From contig NZ_JAFCLS010000028.1 of NCBI RefSeq assembly GCF_018131075.1, positions 1-64,000 of the forward strand: a stretch of DNA of 64,000 bases, given 5' to 3'. Source of the DNA: Bradyrhizobium sp. JYMT SZCCT0428. GTDB taxonomy: Bacteria > Pseudomonadota > Alphaproteobacteria > Rhizobiales > Xanthobacteraceae. The notes beneath the pieces were generated by a model that searched no databases, was not told the DNA's origin, and saw nothing but the letters and a program-made list of their open reading frames with translations. Position 1 is the first letter of the stretch; each line of letters begins with the position of its first letter. A program made the translations under genes and the position numbers. Positions 16,642 to 25,674 of the stretch are shown in pieces.

Positions 16642-17187
16642 ATGAAGAAGCAGAACAGTCGAGCTACGGTTTTCCCGCCGACAACTATCTCGGCGCCGGC
16701 ACTTATGGTGGACGGAGGAGATGACGCCTTCCGGCGTCTAGTGGACAACCTGATGTTGTTCGCCGATCAGATTCAGGATGTTCGGCAGAACCTTTCCACC
16801 GCGATGGGTGTGACACAACCTCAATATAAAATTTTGATGATTCTAGCGCACGACGACGAACATAGCGGCATGACGCTCAAGCGGTTAGCGAATGAGATGA
16901 GTGTCAGCCCCTCCTTCGCCGTTCTCGAAACGAAGAAGCTCATTGAAAGAGGACTGCTTCAAAAGAAGGCGAGCGCCACAGATGGCCGAAGCATCAACTT
17001 GCATCTCACTGACGAGGCCATCCAATTGATAACGGAGATCGGTCCAATTCAAAGACGTGTTAATGACAAGCTGTTTGGCGGGCTGAGTCGGAATAACTTC
17101 AGATTGCTTGCGCAAATCGTCGACAAGTTGATTGCCGGCTATCAACCGGCGCTGGACGAAGCCCGCAAGCATGCATTTATTCGATGA
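16642..17187 (+). CDS. MarR-family transcriptional regulator, copy 2
   Basis: 181 residues from the ATG at 16642, which follows GAGTGAGAGCC. A winged helix-turn-helix covers about 30-145: VTQPQYKILMILAHDDE, LKRLANEMSVSPSFAVLETK for helices 3-4, and DGRSINLHLTDEA for the wing. It is paralogous to the regulator at 8146. It diverges from the HpaB-like gene, the classic layout of a MarR repressor and its catabolic target, so it most likely represses the eight-gene array and itself until a phenolic or related ligand binds. A strong terminator follows 212 bases later. Confidence 0.85.
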   Translation: MKKQNSRATVFPPTTISAPALMVDGGDDAFRRLVDNLMLFADQIQDVRQNLSTAMGVTQPQYKILMILAHDDEHSGMTLKRLANEMSVSPSFAVLETKKLIERGLLQKKASATDGRSINLHLTDEAIQLITEIGPIQRRVNDKLFGGLSRNNFRLLAQIVDKLIAGYQPALDEARKHAFIR

Positions 17188-17399
17188 AAAATGGCGCGTC
17201 GGAAACAGAGAATCATTGAGCCCTTTTAACTGGGCATGACAATTAGCTGCTTCAGCGAGTGAGAGTCATCTCCGCACCCGATAACCAAGGATTATGAGAC
17301 CAAAATCGATGGCTATTTGATGCTGTACGCGAAAACAGTTAGGCAGAACTCGTGAGCGCCGCCCCTTTACTCGGCTGCGTTACAACCTCCCAAACACTT

Positions 17400-17428
17400 A
17401 AGTCGCCCAAGCGGGCGACTTTTTTTTT
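17400..17428 (+). terminator. Intrinsic terminator after marR copy 2
   Basis: The stem AGTCGCCC/GGGCGACT with loop AAGC is followed by a run of nine T. It ends rightward transcription from the MarR gene just before the leftward amidohydrolase gene. Confidence 0.9.
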
Positions 17429-17476
17429 GATTCCGGTTGAACGATGTTTAAGCCAACCGATTCATCGCCATCTGCA

Positions 17477-19063
17477 TCAGTACGCCGCTACTGCTCCATC
17501 AGACCGAGGGTCAGTTGCGCCTTCGAGAACTCCATCTGAGCGTCTTACGATTGCACCGGCGTGCCCAACCGTACTTGAATAGCTCTCAAGTACATCGACT
17601 TGATGGCCAGCATCCCTGAGCGCTTGGACGACATCACTTTGCATCCGATCCTCAACTTTCAGTGTTACGCTATCCTCACCCCAGGTCTTTCCGAGTAACC
17701 ACCGCGGAGCTGAAACGGCTTGTTGCAGGGGCATATCGAACAAACCATACCGCGAAAATACGGCGGCTTGCGTCTGCGGCTGTCCTTCGCCGCCCATCGT
17801 GCCGTAAACCATGCGACGACCGTCGCTAAACACTGCTATCGCCGGATTTAGTGTGTGGAATGGCTTCCTGCCTGGTTTGAGGGTATTCCAATCGCCAACG
17901 AGTCGGAATGATGATCCGCGGTTCTGCCAGCAGATTCCGGTTTGCGGCAGTACGACTCCCGAGCCATACTCATAATATATCGATTGTATGAAGCTTACTG
18001 CGCGGCCCTTTCCATCAATTGCCCCGAGCCACACTGTGTCGCCAGGCATTGCAACATGAGGCCACGGTAAGGCACGCTGCATGTCGATAGAGTTAACAAG
18101 GCGGTTAAGGGAACCCTCGGTAAGGAACGAGGACGGATCCGCAGTCATGTGAGACGGATCGCCGACGTGCCTATCGCGGATCAAGAACGCCTGCTTCGTC
18201 GCTTCGACAAGTCCGTGCACATGTTCAACGCTTTCGCCGGCGCGGACTTGCAACCGATCGAAAATGCCCATTATCATGAGTGACGCAAGCCCCTGCGTTG
18301 GAGGAGGTGTGTTGTAGAGAGTGGCTCCGCTCAAACCAACAGACAGGGGAATCGCACGAATTGCTCTGTGCCCTTGCAAATCCTCTTCAGTGATCGGCGA
18401 ACCTATCTCGGCTAGATCCGCGGCGATCGAATGCGCAAGCGCGCCTTCATAAAAGCTTGCAAAGCCATCCTTGACCAACCTGAGTAGGGTATCCGAGAGC
18501 GCAGGCTGCCGCAGAACATGCCCATCTTTCGGAGGTTCTAGACCTACAAGAAAGGTGTCAGCGAAACCCGGTTGATGCCGCAGTTCCGCCAATTTGCTCG
18601 CTGTGAGATCGGATTGGCTACGCGTGACCACAATTCCTTGCTTGGCGTAGTAGATCGCATCTTCCAACAGTCGACCACGTGCCAGCGGAGTCTGCCAATG
18701 GCGGGTACTATCGAGCGCCAGCTGCCAGCCCGAAATGGTCCCCGCGACCGTATTCGTCGCCAACGGTCCTCGTGCTGGGATGGCAGAATAGCCACGTGCG
18801 GAATAGTACGGGAGACTTGCGGCCCGAGCTGCGCGACCACATGCGTCAATAGCATAGATCTCTTTTCCCGGTTCGGATATCAGCCAGAATCCGTCTCCGC
18901 CTATTCCAGTCATATGAGGATAGACCACACTAAGACAGCCCGCCGTCGCGATCGCAGCCTCGACCGCAGTACCACCGTCTTTCAGCACCTGTAGACCCGC
19001 TTGCGAGGCCAAATGATGGGGCGAGGTCACCATGCCTCGTCGCGCTCGCGGAGTTTCAATCAT
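17477..19063 (-). CDS. Gamma-glutamyltransferase-family N-terminal-nucleophile amidohydrolase
   Basis: 528 residues from the ATG at 19063 (or 552 from 19135). The GGT fold is clear: GMVTSPHHLASQAGLQVLKDG at the start, GGTAVEAAIATAGCL, the glutamate-rich TGIGGDGFWLI, the self-cleavage site GDTVWLGAIDGKG whose threonine should become the nucleophile of the small subunit, and the oxyanion GTMGGEGQPQTQ. No signal peptide is seen, so unlike periplasmic GGT it is probably cytoplasmic. GGT relatives include glutathione hydrolases, cephalosporin-type acylases and oxamate amidohydrolase, so an amide other than glutathione is quite possible. It is 160 bases from the glycine operon and may be its last gene. 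An upstream ORF overlaps its start. Confidence 0.85.
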   Translation of the reverse strand: MIETPRARRGMVTSPHHLASQAGLQVLKDGGTAVEAAIATAGCLSVVYPHMTGIGGDGFWLISEPGKEIYAIDACGRAARAASLPYYSARGYSAIPARGPLATNTVAGTISGWQLALDSTRHWQTPLARGRLLEDAIYYAKQGIVVTRSQSDLTASKLAELRHQPGFADTFLVGLEPPKDGHVLRQPALSDTLLRLVKDGFASFYEGALAHSIAADLAEIGSPITEEDLQGHRAIRAIPLSVGLSGATLYNTPPPTQGLASLMIMGIFDRLQVRAGESVEHVHGLVEATKQAFLIRDRHVGDPSHMTADPSSFLTEGSLNRLVNSIDMQRALPWPHVAMPGDTVWLGAIDGKGRAVSFIQSIYYEYGSGVVLPQTGICWQNRGSSFRLVGDWNTLKPGRKPFHTLNPAIAVFSDGRRMVYGTMGGEGQPQTQAAVFSRYGLFDMPLQQAVSAPRWLLGKTWGEDSVTLKVEDRMQSDVVQALRDAGHQVDVLESYSSTVGHAGAIVRRSDGVLEGATDPRSDGAVAAY

Positions 19064-19145
19064 GGTTTGGCCGAATTGCGAATTGAAGCACGTTCTCGGA
19101 GCTTCTGTCCGTGCATTGACGAACAGCTGTGACATTCAGTTTCAT
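19056..19145 (-). CDS. Possible 29-aa leader peptide overlapping the amidohydrolase start
   Basis: A consensus ribosome site AAGGAGG sits 10 bases before an ATG at 19145. The resulting frame, MKLNVTAVRQCTDRSSENVL and nine more codons, ends in a TGA at 19056-19058. The amidohydrolase ATG (19063) lies inside its last codons (8-base overlap) and has no ribosome site of its own. This suggests translation of the big gene by coupling. It could also be a decayed N-terminus. No similarity is recognised. Confidence 0.35.
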   Translation of the reverse strand: MKLNVTAVRQCTDRSSENVLQFAIRPNHD

Positions 19146-19295
19146 TTTTCGGTGGCCTCCTTAGATGAAAGGATATCGGACATGAACAGATTGATCAGGA
19201 CATGGCCGATGCGATTTGTCGGCGTCCTTACATGTCGAGACGACTAGGGGTACTGTCATCGCACTGACTTCGCAGCAGCGACAAAGGCGATTACC

Positions 19296-19640
19296 CTATC
19301 TTGCCCTGCCAGTTAACTCATCAAAAGCAGCAAGTGCTTTCCCACCATAGACAGTAGACGGGCCGCCTCCCATCTCAATTGCAACGGCAATCGTGTCGAC
19401 CACCTCCTCGCGGCTGGCGCCATGTTTGATCGCATTTTGGATATGGAAGACAAGGCACCCTTCGCACTTCGAGCTAATTGCGATCGCCAAGGCCATTAAC
19501 TCCTTGGTTTTCACCGAAAGCGCTCCCTCTTTTCCGACGGCATTCATCAGACCCTGGAATGACCGCATCACCTCTGGTAGCGCCTTGTAAAGGTCCAGAG
19601 CTTCCTTGCGAACGTCATTGGAAACTTGTTCGTAGTTCAT
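19296..19640 (-). CDS. Carboxymuconolactone decarboxylase/AhpD-like protein
   Basis: 114 residues. All-helical CMD fold with the redox motif SSKCEGCLVFHIQNAIKHGAS: two cysteines three residues apart and a histidine at +4, as in AhpD-type proteins. The upstream glutamate region (KELMALAIAIS) completes the proton-relay pattern. This points to a thiol-redox or peroxidase role rather than true decarboxylation of carboxymuconolactone. AGGAG precedes the ATG at 19640. It begins 19 bases after glyA ends, so it is co-transcribed with the glycine genes. It may protect oxygen-labile partners such as the iron-sulphur serine dehydratase, but that is inference. Confidence 0.85.
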   Translation of the reverse strand: MNYEQVSNDVRKEALDLYKALPEVMRSFQGLMNAVGKEGALSVKTKELMALAIAISSKCEGCLVFHIQNAIKHGASREEVVDTIAVAIEMGGGPSTVYGGKALAAFDELTGRAR

Positions 19641-19659
19641 TTCGTGGATGCTCCTATTT

Positions 19660-20937
19660 TCAAGCGCGCAACGAAGAATAGATCGGGTGCGCGTCGCACA
19701 GGTCGCGCACCTCTTTTGCAATCCGTTCCACTCGAACCTTCTCGGGATCGCCCTTCGCAAGTTCAGTCAATCGTCTAAGGATTAGCGAGCCGACTGTCCG
19801 AAATTCCTGCTCTCCAAATCCTCGCGACGTCCCAACGGATGAACCGAGCCGAATTCCAGAAGTGAGGGCTGGCTTTTGCGGATCGAAAGGAATCGCATTC
19901 TTGTTACAGGTGAGTCCCACTTGCTCAAGCGCAGTCTCGGCCGCCTTGCCAGTAATTCCGAGAGGCCTGAGATCGACAAGCGCTAAATGACTGTCTGTCC
20001 CTCCCGAGACAATGGATAGACCTCCCTCCGCTAGAACCGCGGCCATCGCTCGAGCGTTCTCCAACATCTGACGCGCGTAGATCTTGAAGGAGGGCTCGAG
20101 AGCCTCTCCGAACGCGACCGCTTTGCCTGCGATTACGTGCATCAACGGTCCGCCCTGAACACCCGGGAACACCGCCGAATTGATCTTCTTCGCCAAGTCA
20201 GCGTCGTTTGTCACGATCAAGCCACCTCTCGGTCCGCGCAGCGTCTTATGAGTCGTTGATGTGACAACGTGGGCGTGCGGGACCGGCGATGGATATGCGC
20301 CGCCGGCGACCAAGCCCGCTACGTGCGCCATATCCACCATCAACTTGGCACCGATTTCGTCCGCGATCTGGCGGAATGAAGCGAAATCGATCTGGCGCGG
20401 GTATGCTGAACCGCCGGCCAAGATTAGCTTCGGGCGATGTTTCAAAGCGAGTTCACGAACATTGTCCATGTCAATAAGATGGTTATCATCTCGCACGCAG
20501 TACTCGACGGGCGAAAACCATTTTCCGGATATGGTGACTGGAGAACCGTGCGTTAGGTGTCCGCCGTGTGCAAGCGCCATACCCAGGAAAGTATCGCCCG
20601 GATTGAGCAGCGCTAGGAACGCGGCTAGATTTGCTTGAGCCCCAGAGTGCGCTTGCACATTGGCGAACTGACAGCCAAATAAATTCTTTGCTCTGGAAAT
20701 GGCTAGAGTTTCGACTTCGTCAACGAACTCGCACCCACCATAGTATCGTCGGCCGGGATACCCCTCGGCGTATTTGTTCGTGAGCACCGAGCCTTGCGCA
20801 GCCAATACCGCCTCGGAAACGATGTTTTCGGACGCAATCAACTCGATCTGGTTTTGCTGTCGCGCCAGTTCGCGCCCTATCGCATCGAACACCGCAGCAT
20901 CGGACGACACGCTTGTCGTTGGTTCGTGAACATTCAT
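19660..20937 (-). CDS. glyA: Serine hydroxymethyltransferase
   Basis: 425 residues, the normal length. PLP enzyme interconverting glycine + 5,10-methylene-THF and serine. Visible motifs: QIELIASENIVSEAVL and NKYAEGYPGRRYYGG near the N-terminus (folate and dimer contacts), DMAHVAGLVAGG (PLP ring Asp), and the Schiff-base lysine in VVTSTTHKTLRGPRGG. The ATG at 20937 follows GAAAGGAAGA. The gap from sdaA is 13 bases. In this operon the enzyme uses the one-carbon unit released by the glycine cleavage system to build serine from a second glycine, feeding SdaA. A housekeeping glyA probably exists elsewhere in the genome. Confidence 0.95.
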   Translation of the reverse strand: MNVHEPTTSVSSDAAVFDAIGRELARQQNQIELIASENIVSEAVLAAQGSVLTNKYAEGYPGRRYYGGCEFVDEVETLAISRAKNLFGCQFANVQAHSGAQANLAAFLALLNPGDTFLGMALAHGGHLTHGSPVTISGKWFSPVEYCVRDDNHLIDMDNVRELALKHRPKLILAGGSAYPRQIDFASFRQIADEIGAKLMVDMAHVAGLVAGGAYPSPVPHAHVVTSTTHKTLRGPRGGLIVTNDADLAKKINSAVFPGVQGGPLMHVIAGKAVAFGEALEPSFKIYARQMLENARAMAAVLAEGGLSIVSGGTDSHLALVDLRPLGITGKAAETALEQVGLTCNKNAIPFDPQKPALTSGIRLGSSVGTSRGFGEQEFRTVGSLILRRLTELAKGDPEKVRVERIAKEVRDLCDAHPIYSSLRA

Positions 20938-20950
20938 AACAGTCTTCCTT

Positions 20951-22321
20951 TCAACATTCCGGAACGTTAACGGCGAGCCCTCCACGGGAGGTTTCACGGT
21001 ATTTGTCGTTCATATCGACGCCGGTCTGGCGCATCGTTTCGATCACCTGGTCTAATGAGACTCGATGTTTGCCGTCGCCGGCGAGCGCCAGGTATGTTGC
21101 GTTGACCGCCTTCACAGCGCCAAAGGCGTTACGCTCTATGCAGGGTATCTGAACCAATCCGCCTACCGGGTCGCAGGTCATTCCTAAGTGATGCTCCATG
21201 GCGATCTCAGCAGCATTCTCAATCTGCTCGTTGGTCCCGCCGAGCGCTGCAGTGAGTCCGGCGCTCGCCATGGCCGCAGCCGAACCCACCTCGCCCTGAC
21301 ATCCCACCTCCGCCCCCGAGATGGAGGCATTCTGCTTGATGATGCTGCCGATGGCACTAGCGACGAGCAGGAAGGTACGTAGTCCTTCCTGATTGGCATC
21401 CTCGCATAAGTCTCGATAGTAGCGAAGTACGGCCGGAACGACGCCGGCAGCCCCGTTGGTCGGAGCAGTAACAACCCGCCCTCCGGCGGCATTCTCTTCG
21501 TTCACCGCAATTGCGAAGGCTGATATGTAATCAAAGGGCCGGCTCGTAGAAAGCGAATTGTTAGGATTATCTCTTTGCAATCTCTCGAACAGAGCGCCTG
21601 CCCTCCTCCGAACGCGCAATCCGCCTGGAAGTTCTCCGCTCTGCGCGAGCCCTCGATCGATACACGCCATCATGACCTCGATGATGCGGTCGATCTCCTC
21701 GATTGTCCGTTCCTCCCCACGTCGGGCGGTCTCATTTGCCATTGCGATCTCCGCAATGGTGCAGGAATGAACTAGACACAGTTCAAGCAGATCACGGGAC
21801 GACCGAAAGTCGAACCCATGGGGACAATCCGGATCCTCGTTCTGATTTTCACTGCCAAGTCTCTCGATGAACCCACCGCCGATCGAGAACCAAACATCGG
21901 ATTGCAAGATATTTTTGTCTTTGTCGAACGCCTTGAATTCCATTGCGTTCGGATGGCGGTCGAATTGGCGTTTCGTATTGAAAACAATGTCACGATCCGG
22001 ATCGAACGCGATCGTCCGGCCGCTTGGCAGTTCAATCCGACGTTCTATTTGAACTCGTGCGAAGAGCTGGCTCGCCTCGTCCGGATCAATGCAGTCGGGC
22101 GTCTTACCTAAAATGCCCAGGACAAGCGCCTTGTCGGTTGCGTGACCCTTGCCTGTCCATGCGAGAGAGCCGAAAGCGGTGGCTTCAATCCGTGCTACGC
22201 GCCCGTCCTCCCCGAGGCTGCGAACGAATGCCGCAGCCGCTTTCATCGGACCTACGGTATGAGACGAAGATGGACCAATCCCGATCTTGAAAAGATCGAG
22301 GACTGATATGGGCAGTTTCAT
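20951..22321 (-). CDS. sdaA: L-serine ammonia-lyase (iron-sulphur dependent, single chain)
   Basis: 456 residues. Deaminates serine to pyruvate and ammonia using a 4Fe-4S cluster. The N-terminal beta domain opens LDLFKIGIGPSSSHTVGPM, the catalytic C-terminal domain contains cluster cysteines in EVGCQGEVGSAA and GMTCDPVGGLVQIPCIERN, and the substrate loop APTNGAAGVVPAVLRYY is intact. I chose the ATG at 22321, which matches the family start; another ATG at 22402 overlaps the gcvP stop as ATGA and would add 27 residues, and translation may well begin there. Its place between gcvP and glyA makes it the exit step of the glycine-to-pyruvate route. Confidence 0.93.
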   Translation of the reverse strand: MKLPISVLDLFKIGIGPSSSHTVGPMKAAAAFVRSLGEDGRVARIEATAFGSLAWTGKGHATDKALVLGILGKTPDCIDPDEASQLFARVQIERRIELPSGRTIAFDPDRDIVFNTKRQFDRHPNAMEFKAFDKDKNILQSDVWFSIGGGFIERLGSENQNEDPDCPHGFDFRSSRDLLELCLVHSCTIAEIAMANETARRGEERTIEEIDRIIEVMMACIDRGLAQSGELPGGLRVRRRAGALFERLQRDNPNNSLSTSRPFDYISAFAIAVNEENAAGGRVVTAPTNGAAGVVPAVLRYYRDLCEDANQEGLRTFLLVASAIGSIIKQNASISGAEVGCQGEVGSAAAMASAGLTAALGGTNEQIENAAEIAMEHHLGMTCDPVGGLVQIPCIERNAFGAVKAVNATYLALAGDGKHRVSLDQVIETMRQTGVDMNDKYRETSRGGLAVNVPEC

Positions 22322-22398
22322 GAAAGCCCCGTTTCCGGAAGCGGAACGTGCAAGCAGATCAGAAGCGTGGTGGTGCGGAGTTCGCATTGCCTCATTGT

Positions 22399-25266
22399 TC
22401 ATGACGACGCCACAGTATAATGCGCCACCGGTGGACAAGAGCAGATCAGATTGCGATCGCCATAGACGTTGTCGACTCGGCCGATGGGACTCCAATACTT
22501 GTCCAATCGTAAGGCGGCCGTTGGAAAGCAACCCTCAGCGCGGCTGTAAGGGCGTTTCCAACCCTCATCCGCTATGTCATGTACCGTATGGGGCGCATTC
22601 CGGAGCGGCGACTGCTCGATCTCAAACCGGCCGGACTCGACATCCGAAATCTCCCTCCGGATTGAAATCATTGCCTCGCAAAACCGATCGAGCTCGGCCT
22701 TTGATTCCGACTCGGTGGGTTCGATCATGAGCGTGCCGGGGACGGGGAAGCTCATTGTCGGGGCATGGAAGCCATAGTCGATCAGTCGCTTGGCGAGATC
22801 CTCTACGGTGACGCCGATCGTGACCTTTAGCGGGCGCGGGTCGATAATACATTCGTGGGCAACGCGGCCGTTGGTATTCTTGTAGAGCACCGGAAAATAA
22901 CTATCCAATCGTGCGGCAATATAATTCGCGTTGAGAATGGCTACCTCTGTTGCGCGCTTCAAGCCATCGCCGCCCATCATTAGGATGTAGATATAGGAGA
23001 TGGTCAGGATAGACGCCGAGCCGAATGCAGCGGCAGAAACTGCGCCAACGTGCGCCGCGGTATCGGTTGTCGGATGGCCAGGCAGAAACGGCGCAAGGTG
23101 CGCCTTCACGCCAATAGGCCCCATGCCGGGGCCGCCCCCTCCGTGCGGGATGCAAAAGGTTTTGTGCAGGTTAAGATGGCTGACATCGGCGCCGTAATCG
23201 CCCGGCCGAGACAGGCCGACCTGAGCGTTGAGATTGGCGCCGTCGAGATAGACTTGGCCGCCGTAGCGATGAACGACGTCGCATATCTCTCGGATATGCT
23301 CCTCGAAGACCCCATGCGTCGAGGGATAGGTGATCATGACAGCAGCTAGGTCTGTAGAGTGCTTTTCGGCCTTTATAAGGAGATCGTTGAGGTCAACGTC
23401 GCCATTCTTATCGCATGCGACGACAACTACCTGCATGCCCACCATCGAAGCGGAAGCTGGGTTGGTGCCATGCGCGGAAGAAGGAATGAGGCAGACGTTC
23501 CGATGTGCCTCGCCGCGCGAAGTGTGAAAACCTCGTATTGCGAGGAGACCCGCGTATTCGCCCTGCGCGCCGGAGTTTGGCTGGAGCGAGATGGCGTCGT
23601 AACCGGTGATCTCGCGCAGCCACTCCTGGAGGCGCTCAAACAGCCGATGATAGCCTCTGGCCTGCGCAGCGGGCGCAAACGGATGCAACGACGCGAACTC
23701 CGGCCAAGTCAGTGGAATCATCTCGGTCGTGGCATTCAACTTCATGGTGCAGGATCCGAGTGGGATCATGGCTCGATCCAGCGCAAGATCGCGATCACTT
23801 AACTTGCGCATATAACGCAGCAGCTCGGTTTCAGAGCGATACATGTGGAAGACGGGGTTGTCGAGGAAGGAAGTTGTGCGTTTGAGCTCTTCAGGAATCG
23901 CTTCGTGCGCGGTGACGTCGATCTCGGCGTAGACAAGTTCTCCACCAAAAGCTCTCCAAACCGCCTCGACTGTATCTGACGTTGAAATTTCGTCGAGTGC
24001 GACCCTGAGCGTTGAATGGCCGATACCAAGGTTAATCTTCTCGGCAAGGGCCCGCTTCACGATATCATCGCGTCGGGTACCCACGTCGATCGTCAGGGTG
24101 TCGAAGAAGTTGTCCGATTGGAGTGCGAAGCCGATTTTTCGCAGACCCGCCGCGAGCACCGCCGTGCGGCGGTGTACCGATCTTGCGATCTGGGTCAATC
24201 CGTCGGAACCGTGATACACGGCATACATCGAGGCAATGACGGCAAGGAGGACTTGAGCCGTGCAAATGTTGGAGGCAGCCTTCTCGCGGCGAATATGTTG
24301 TTCGCGAGTCTGGAGCGCCAGTCGGTAGGCGGGCGCGCCCCGCGAATCCACGCTCAGGCCTACGATGCGTCCAGGGAGGGACCGCTTAAGGGCATCGCGC
24401 ACCGCCATGTAGGCTGCGTGAGGGCCCCCATACCCCATCGGGACGCCAAGACGTTGCGCCGAACCAATTGCGATATCGGCGCCTAGTTTGCCTGGCGATT
24501 CGAGAAGGGCCAATGCAAGCGGATCGGCGGCTACGGTCGCGAGCGCGCCCTTTTTGCGCAAGGAACTGATTGCGAGACGTAGGTCACGCACTGTACCGGA
24601 GCTGGCCGGGTATTGGAGGATACCTCCGAAGACGTCTGCGCCTTCGAGATCGCTCGTAGGGTCGCCTACAATCAGCTTCCAACCGAGAGGCTCGGCACGG
24701 GTGCGCAGAACCGCGAGCGTCTGCGGATGTACTTCGCGGTCAACGAAGAACGCCTTTGTTTTGACCTGAGAGCTACGTTCGGCCAGGGCCATAGCTTCGG
24801 CCGCGGCGGTCGCTTCGTCCAGAAGCGAGGCGTTCGCTACGTCGAGCCCGGTCATATCGCAAATAAGAGTCTGGAAATTGAACAACGCCTCCAATCGACC
24901 CTGGCTGATCTCGGGCTGATAAGGGGTGTACGCGGTATACCAGGCCGGGTTCTCAAGAATATTTCGCTGAATCACAGCCGGCAAAATTGTGCCGTAGTAG
25001 CCTTGCCCGATCAGCGATGTGTACGTCTGGTTATCCGCGGCAAGGGCGCGCATATGGGCAAGCGCTTCCGTCTCACTAAGCGCTCTGCCGAAATCGAGTG
25101 AAGTTTTCTGTCGGATAGCGGACGGCATTGTATCGGCGATTAGCGCGCTCAGACTGCTTGCGCCAACCGTTTTCAACATCGAAGCTATGTCATTTGGAGA
25201 TGGGCCGATGTGGCGGCGGCTGAAGGGCGTAGCTACATCGCCGATTGGCTTAAGGGGTGCGTTCAT
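22399..25266 (-). CDS. gcvP: Glycine dehydrogenase (decarboxylating), P-protein
   Basis: 955 residues, the one-chain form in which two aminotransferase-like halves are fused. It decarboxylates glycine and loads the aminomethyl group onto lipoyl-GcvH. The PLP lysine is in SHLNLHKTFCIPHGGGGPG (about residue 700), preceded by the glycine-rich PNSGAQGEYAGLLAIR and SSAHGTNPASASMVGM. The N-half keeps FIGPSP-type FSRRHIGPSPNDIASML and IPAVIQRNILENPAWYTAYTPYQ in two pieces. It starts 33 bases after gcvH. It acts with GcvT, GcvH and a lipoamide dehydrogenase encoded elsewhere. Confidence 0.96.
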   Translation of the reverse strand: MNAPLKPIGDVATPFSRRHIGPSPNDIASMLKTVGASSLSALIADTMPSAIRQKTSLDFGRALSETEALAHMRALAADNQTYTSLIGQGYYGTILPAVIQRNILENPAWYTAYTPYQPEISQGRLEALFNFQTLICDMTGLDVANASLLDEATAAAEAMALAERSSQVKTKAFFVDREVHPQTLAVLRTRAEPLGWKLIVGDPTSDLEGADVFGGILQYPASSGTVRDLRLAISSLRKKGALATVAADPLALALLESPGKLGADIAIGSAQRLGVPMGYGGPHAAYMAVRDALKRSLPGRIVGLSVDSRGAPAYRLALQTREQHIRREKAASNICTAQVLLAVIASMYAVYHGSDGLTQIARSVHRRTAVLAAGLRKIGFALQSDNFFDTLTIDVGTRRDDIVKRALAEKINLGIGHSTLRVALDEISTSDTVEAVWRAFGGELVYAEIDVTAHEAIPEELKRTTSFLDNPVFHMYRSETELLRYMRKLSDRDLALDRAMIPLGSCTMKLNATTEMIPLTWPEFASLHPFAPAAQARGYHRLFERLQEWLREITGYDAISLQPNSGAQGEYAGLLAIRGFHTSRGEAHRNVCLIPSSAHGTNPASASMVGMQVVVVACDKNGDVDLNDLLIKAEKHSTDLAAVMITYPSTHGVFEEHIREICDVVHRYGGQVYLDGANLNAQVGLSRPGDYGADVSHLNLHKTFCIPHGGGGPGMGPIGVKAHLAPFLPGHPTTDTAAHVGAVSAAAFGSASILTISYIYILMMGGDGLKRATEVAILNANYIAARLDSYFPVLYKNTNGRVAHECIIDPRPLKVTIGVTVEDLAKRLIDYGFHAPTMSFPVPGTLMIEPTESESKAELDRFCEAMISIRREISDVESGRFEIEQSPLRNAPHTVHDIADEGWKRPYSRAEGCFPTAALRLDKYWSPIGRVDNVYGDRNLICSCPPVAHYTVASS

Positions 25267-25299
25267 GTGTGCCTCGCTGGAATGCTCGAGTCGTGCCGG

Positions 25300-25665
25300 T
25301 CAGGCCGTGTGTGCTTTGTAAGCGGTTTCGTCCATGAGCCCATCGAGCTCGTCTTTGTCGACGATCTTCAGTTTGAAAAACCAAGCTTTCCCTGGCGCAT
25401 CTGAATTGATCATCGCCGGGTCGGCGGCAAGCTCTCCATTCACCTCCAGCACCTCACCGGAGATCGGCGCGTACACGTCTGAGGCAGCCTTGACGGATTC
25501 TACGACGGCGGCGACCTCGTTCTTCCGTAAGGCGCGCCCAACCCTGGGGAGTTCGACGAACACGACGTCCCCGAGTTGCGACTGAGCGTAGTCGGTTATT
25601 CCGATCGTTGCGACGTCCCCTTCGATCCGAAGCCATTCGTGGTCGGACGTGAAAAGAGTTCTCAT
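25300..25665 (-). CDS. gcvH: Glycine cleavage system H protein
   Basis: 121 residues. Lipoyl carrier of the glycine cleavage system. The lipoylation site is K59 in VVESVKAASDVYAPISGEV, and the N-terminal DHEWLRIEGDVATIGITDYA and the closing PAMINSDAPGKAWFFKLK are family-typical. It shuttles the aminomethyl group from GcvP to GcvT. The gap from gcvT is 9 bases. Confidence 0.96.
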   Translation of the reverse strand: MRTLFTSDHEWLRIEGDVATIGITDYAQSQLGDVVFVELPRVGRALRKNEVAAVVESVKAASDVYAPISGEVLEVNGELAADPAMINSDAPGKAWFFKLKIVDKDELDGLMDETAYKAHTA

Positions 25666-25674
25666 GTCAAATTC

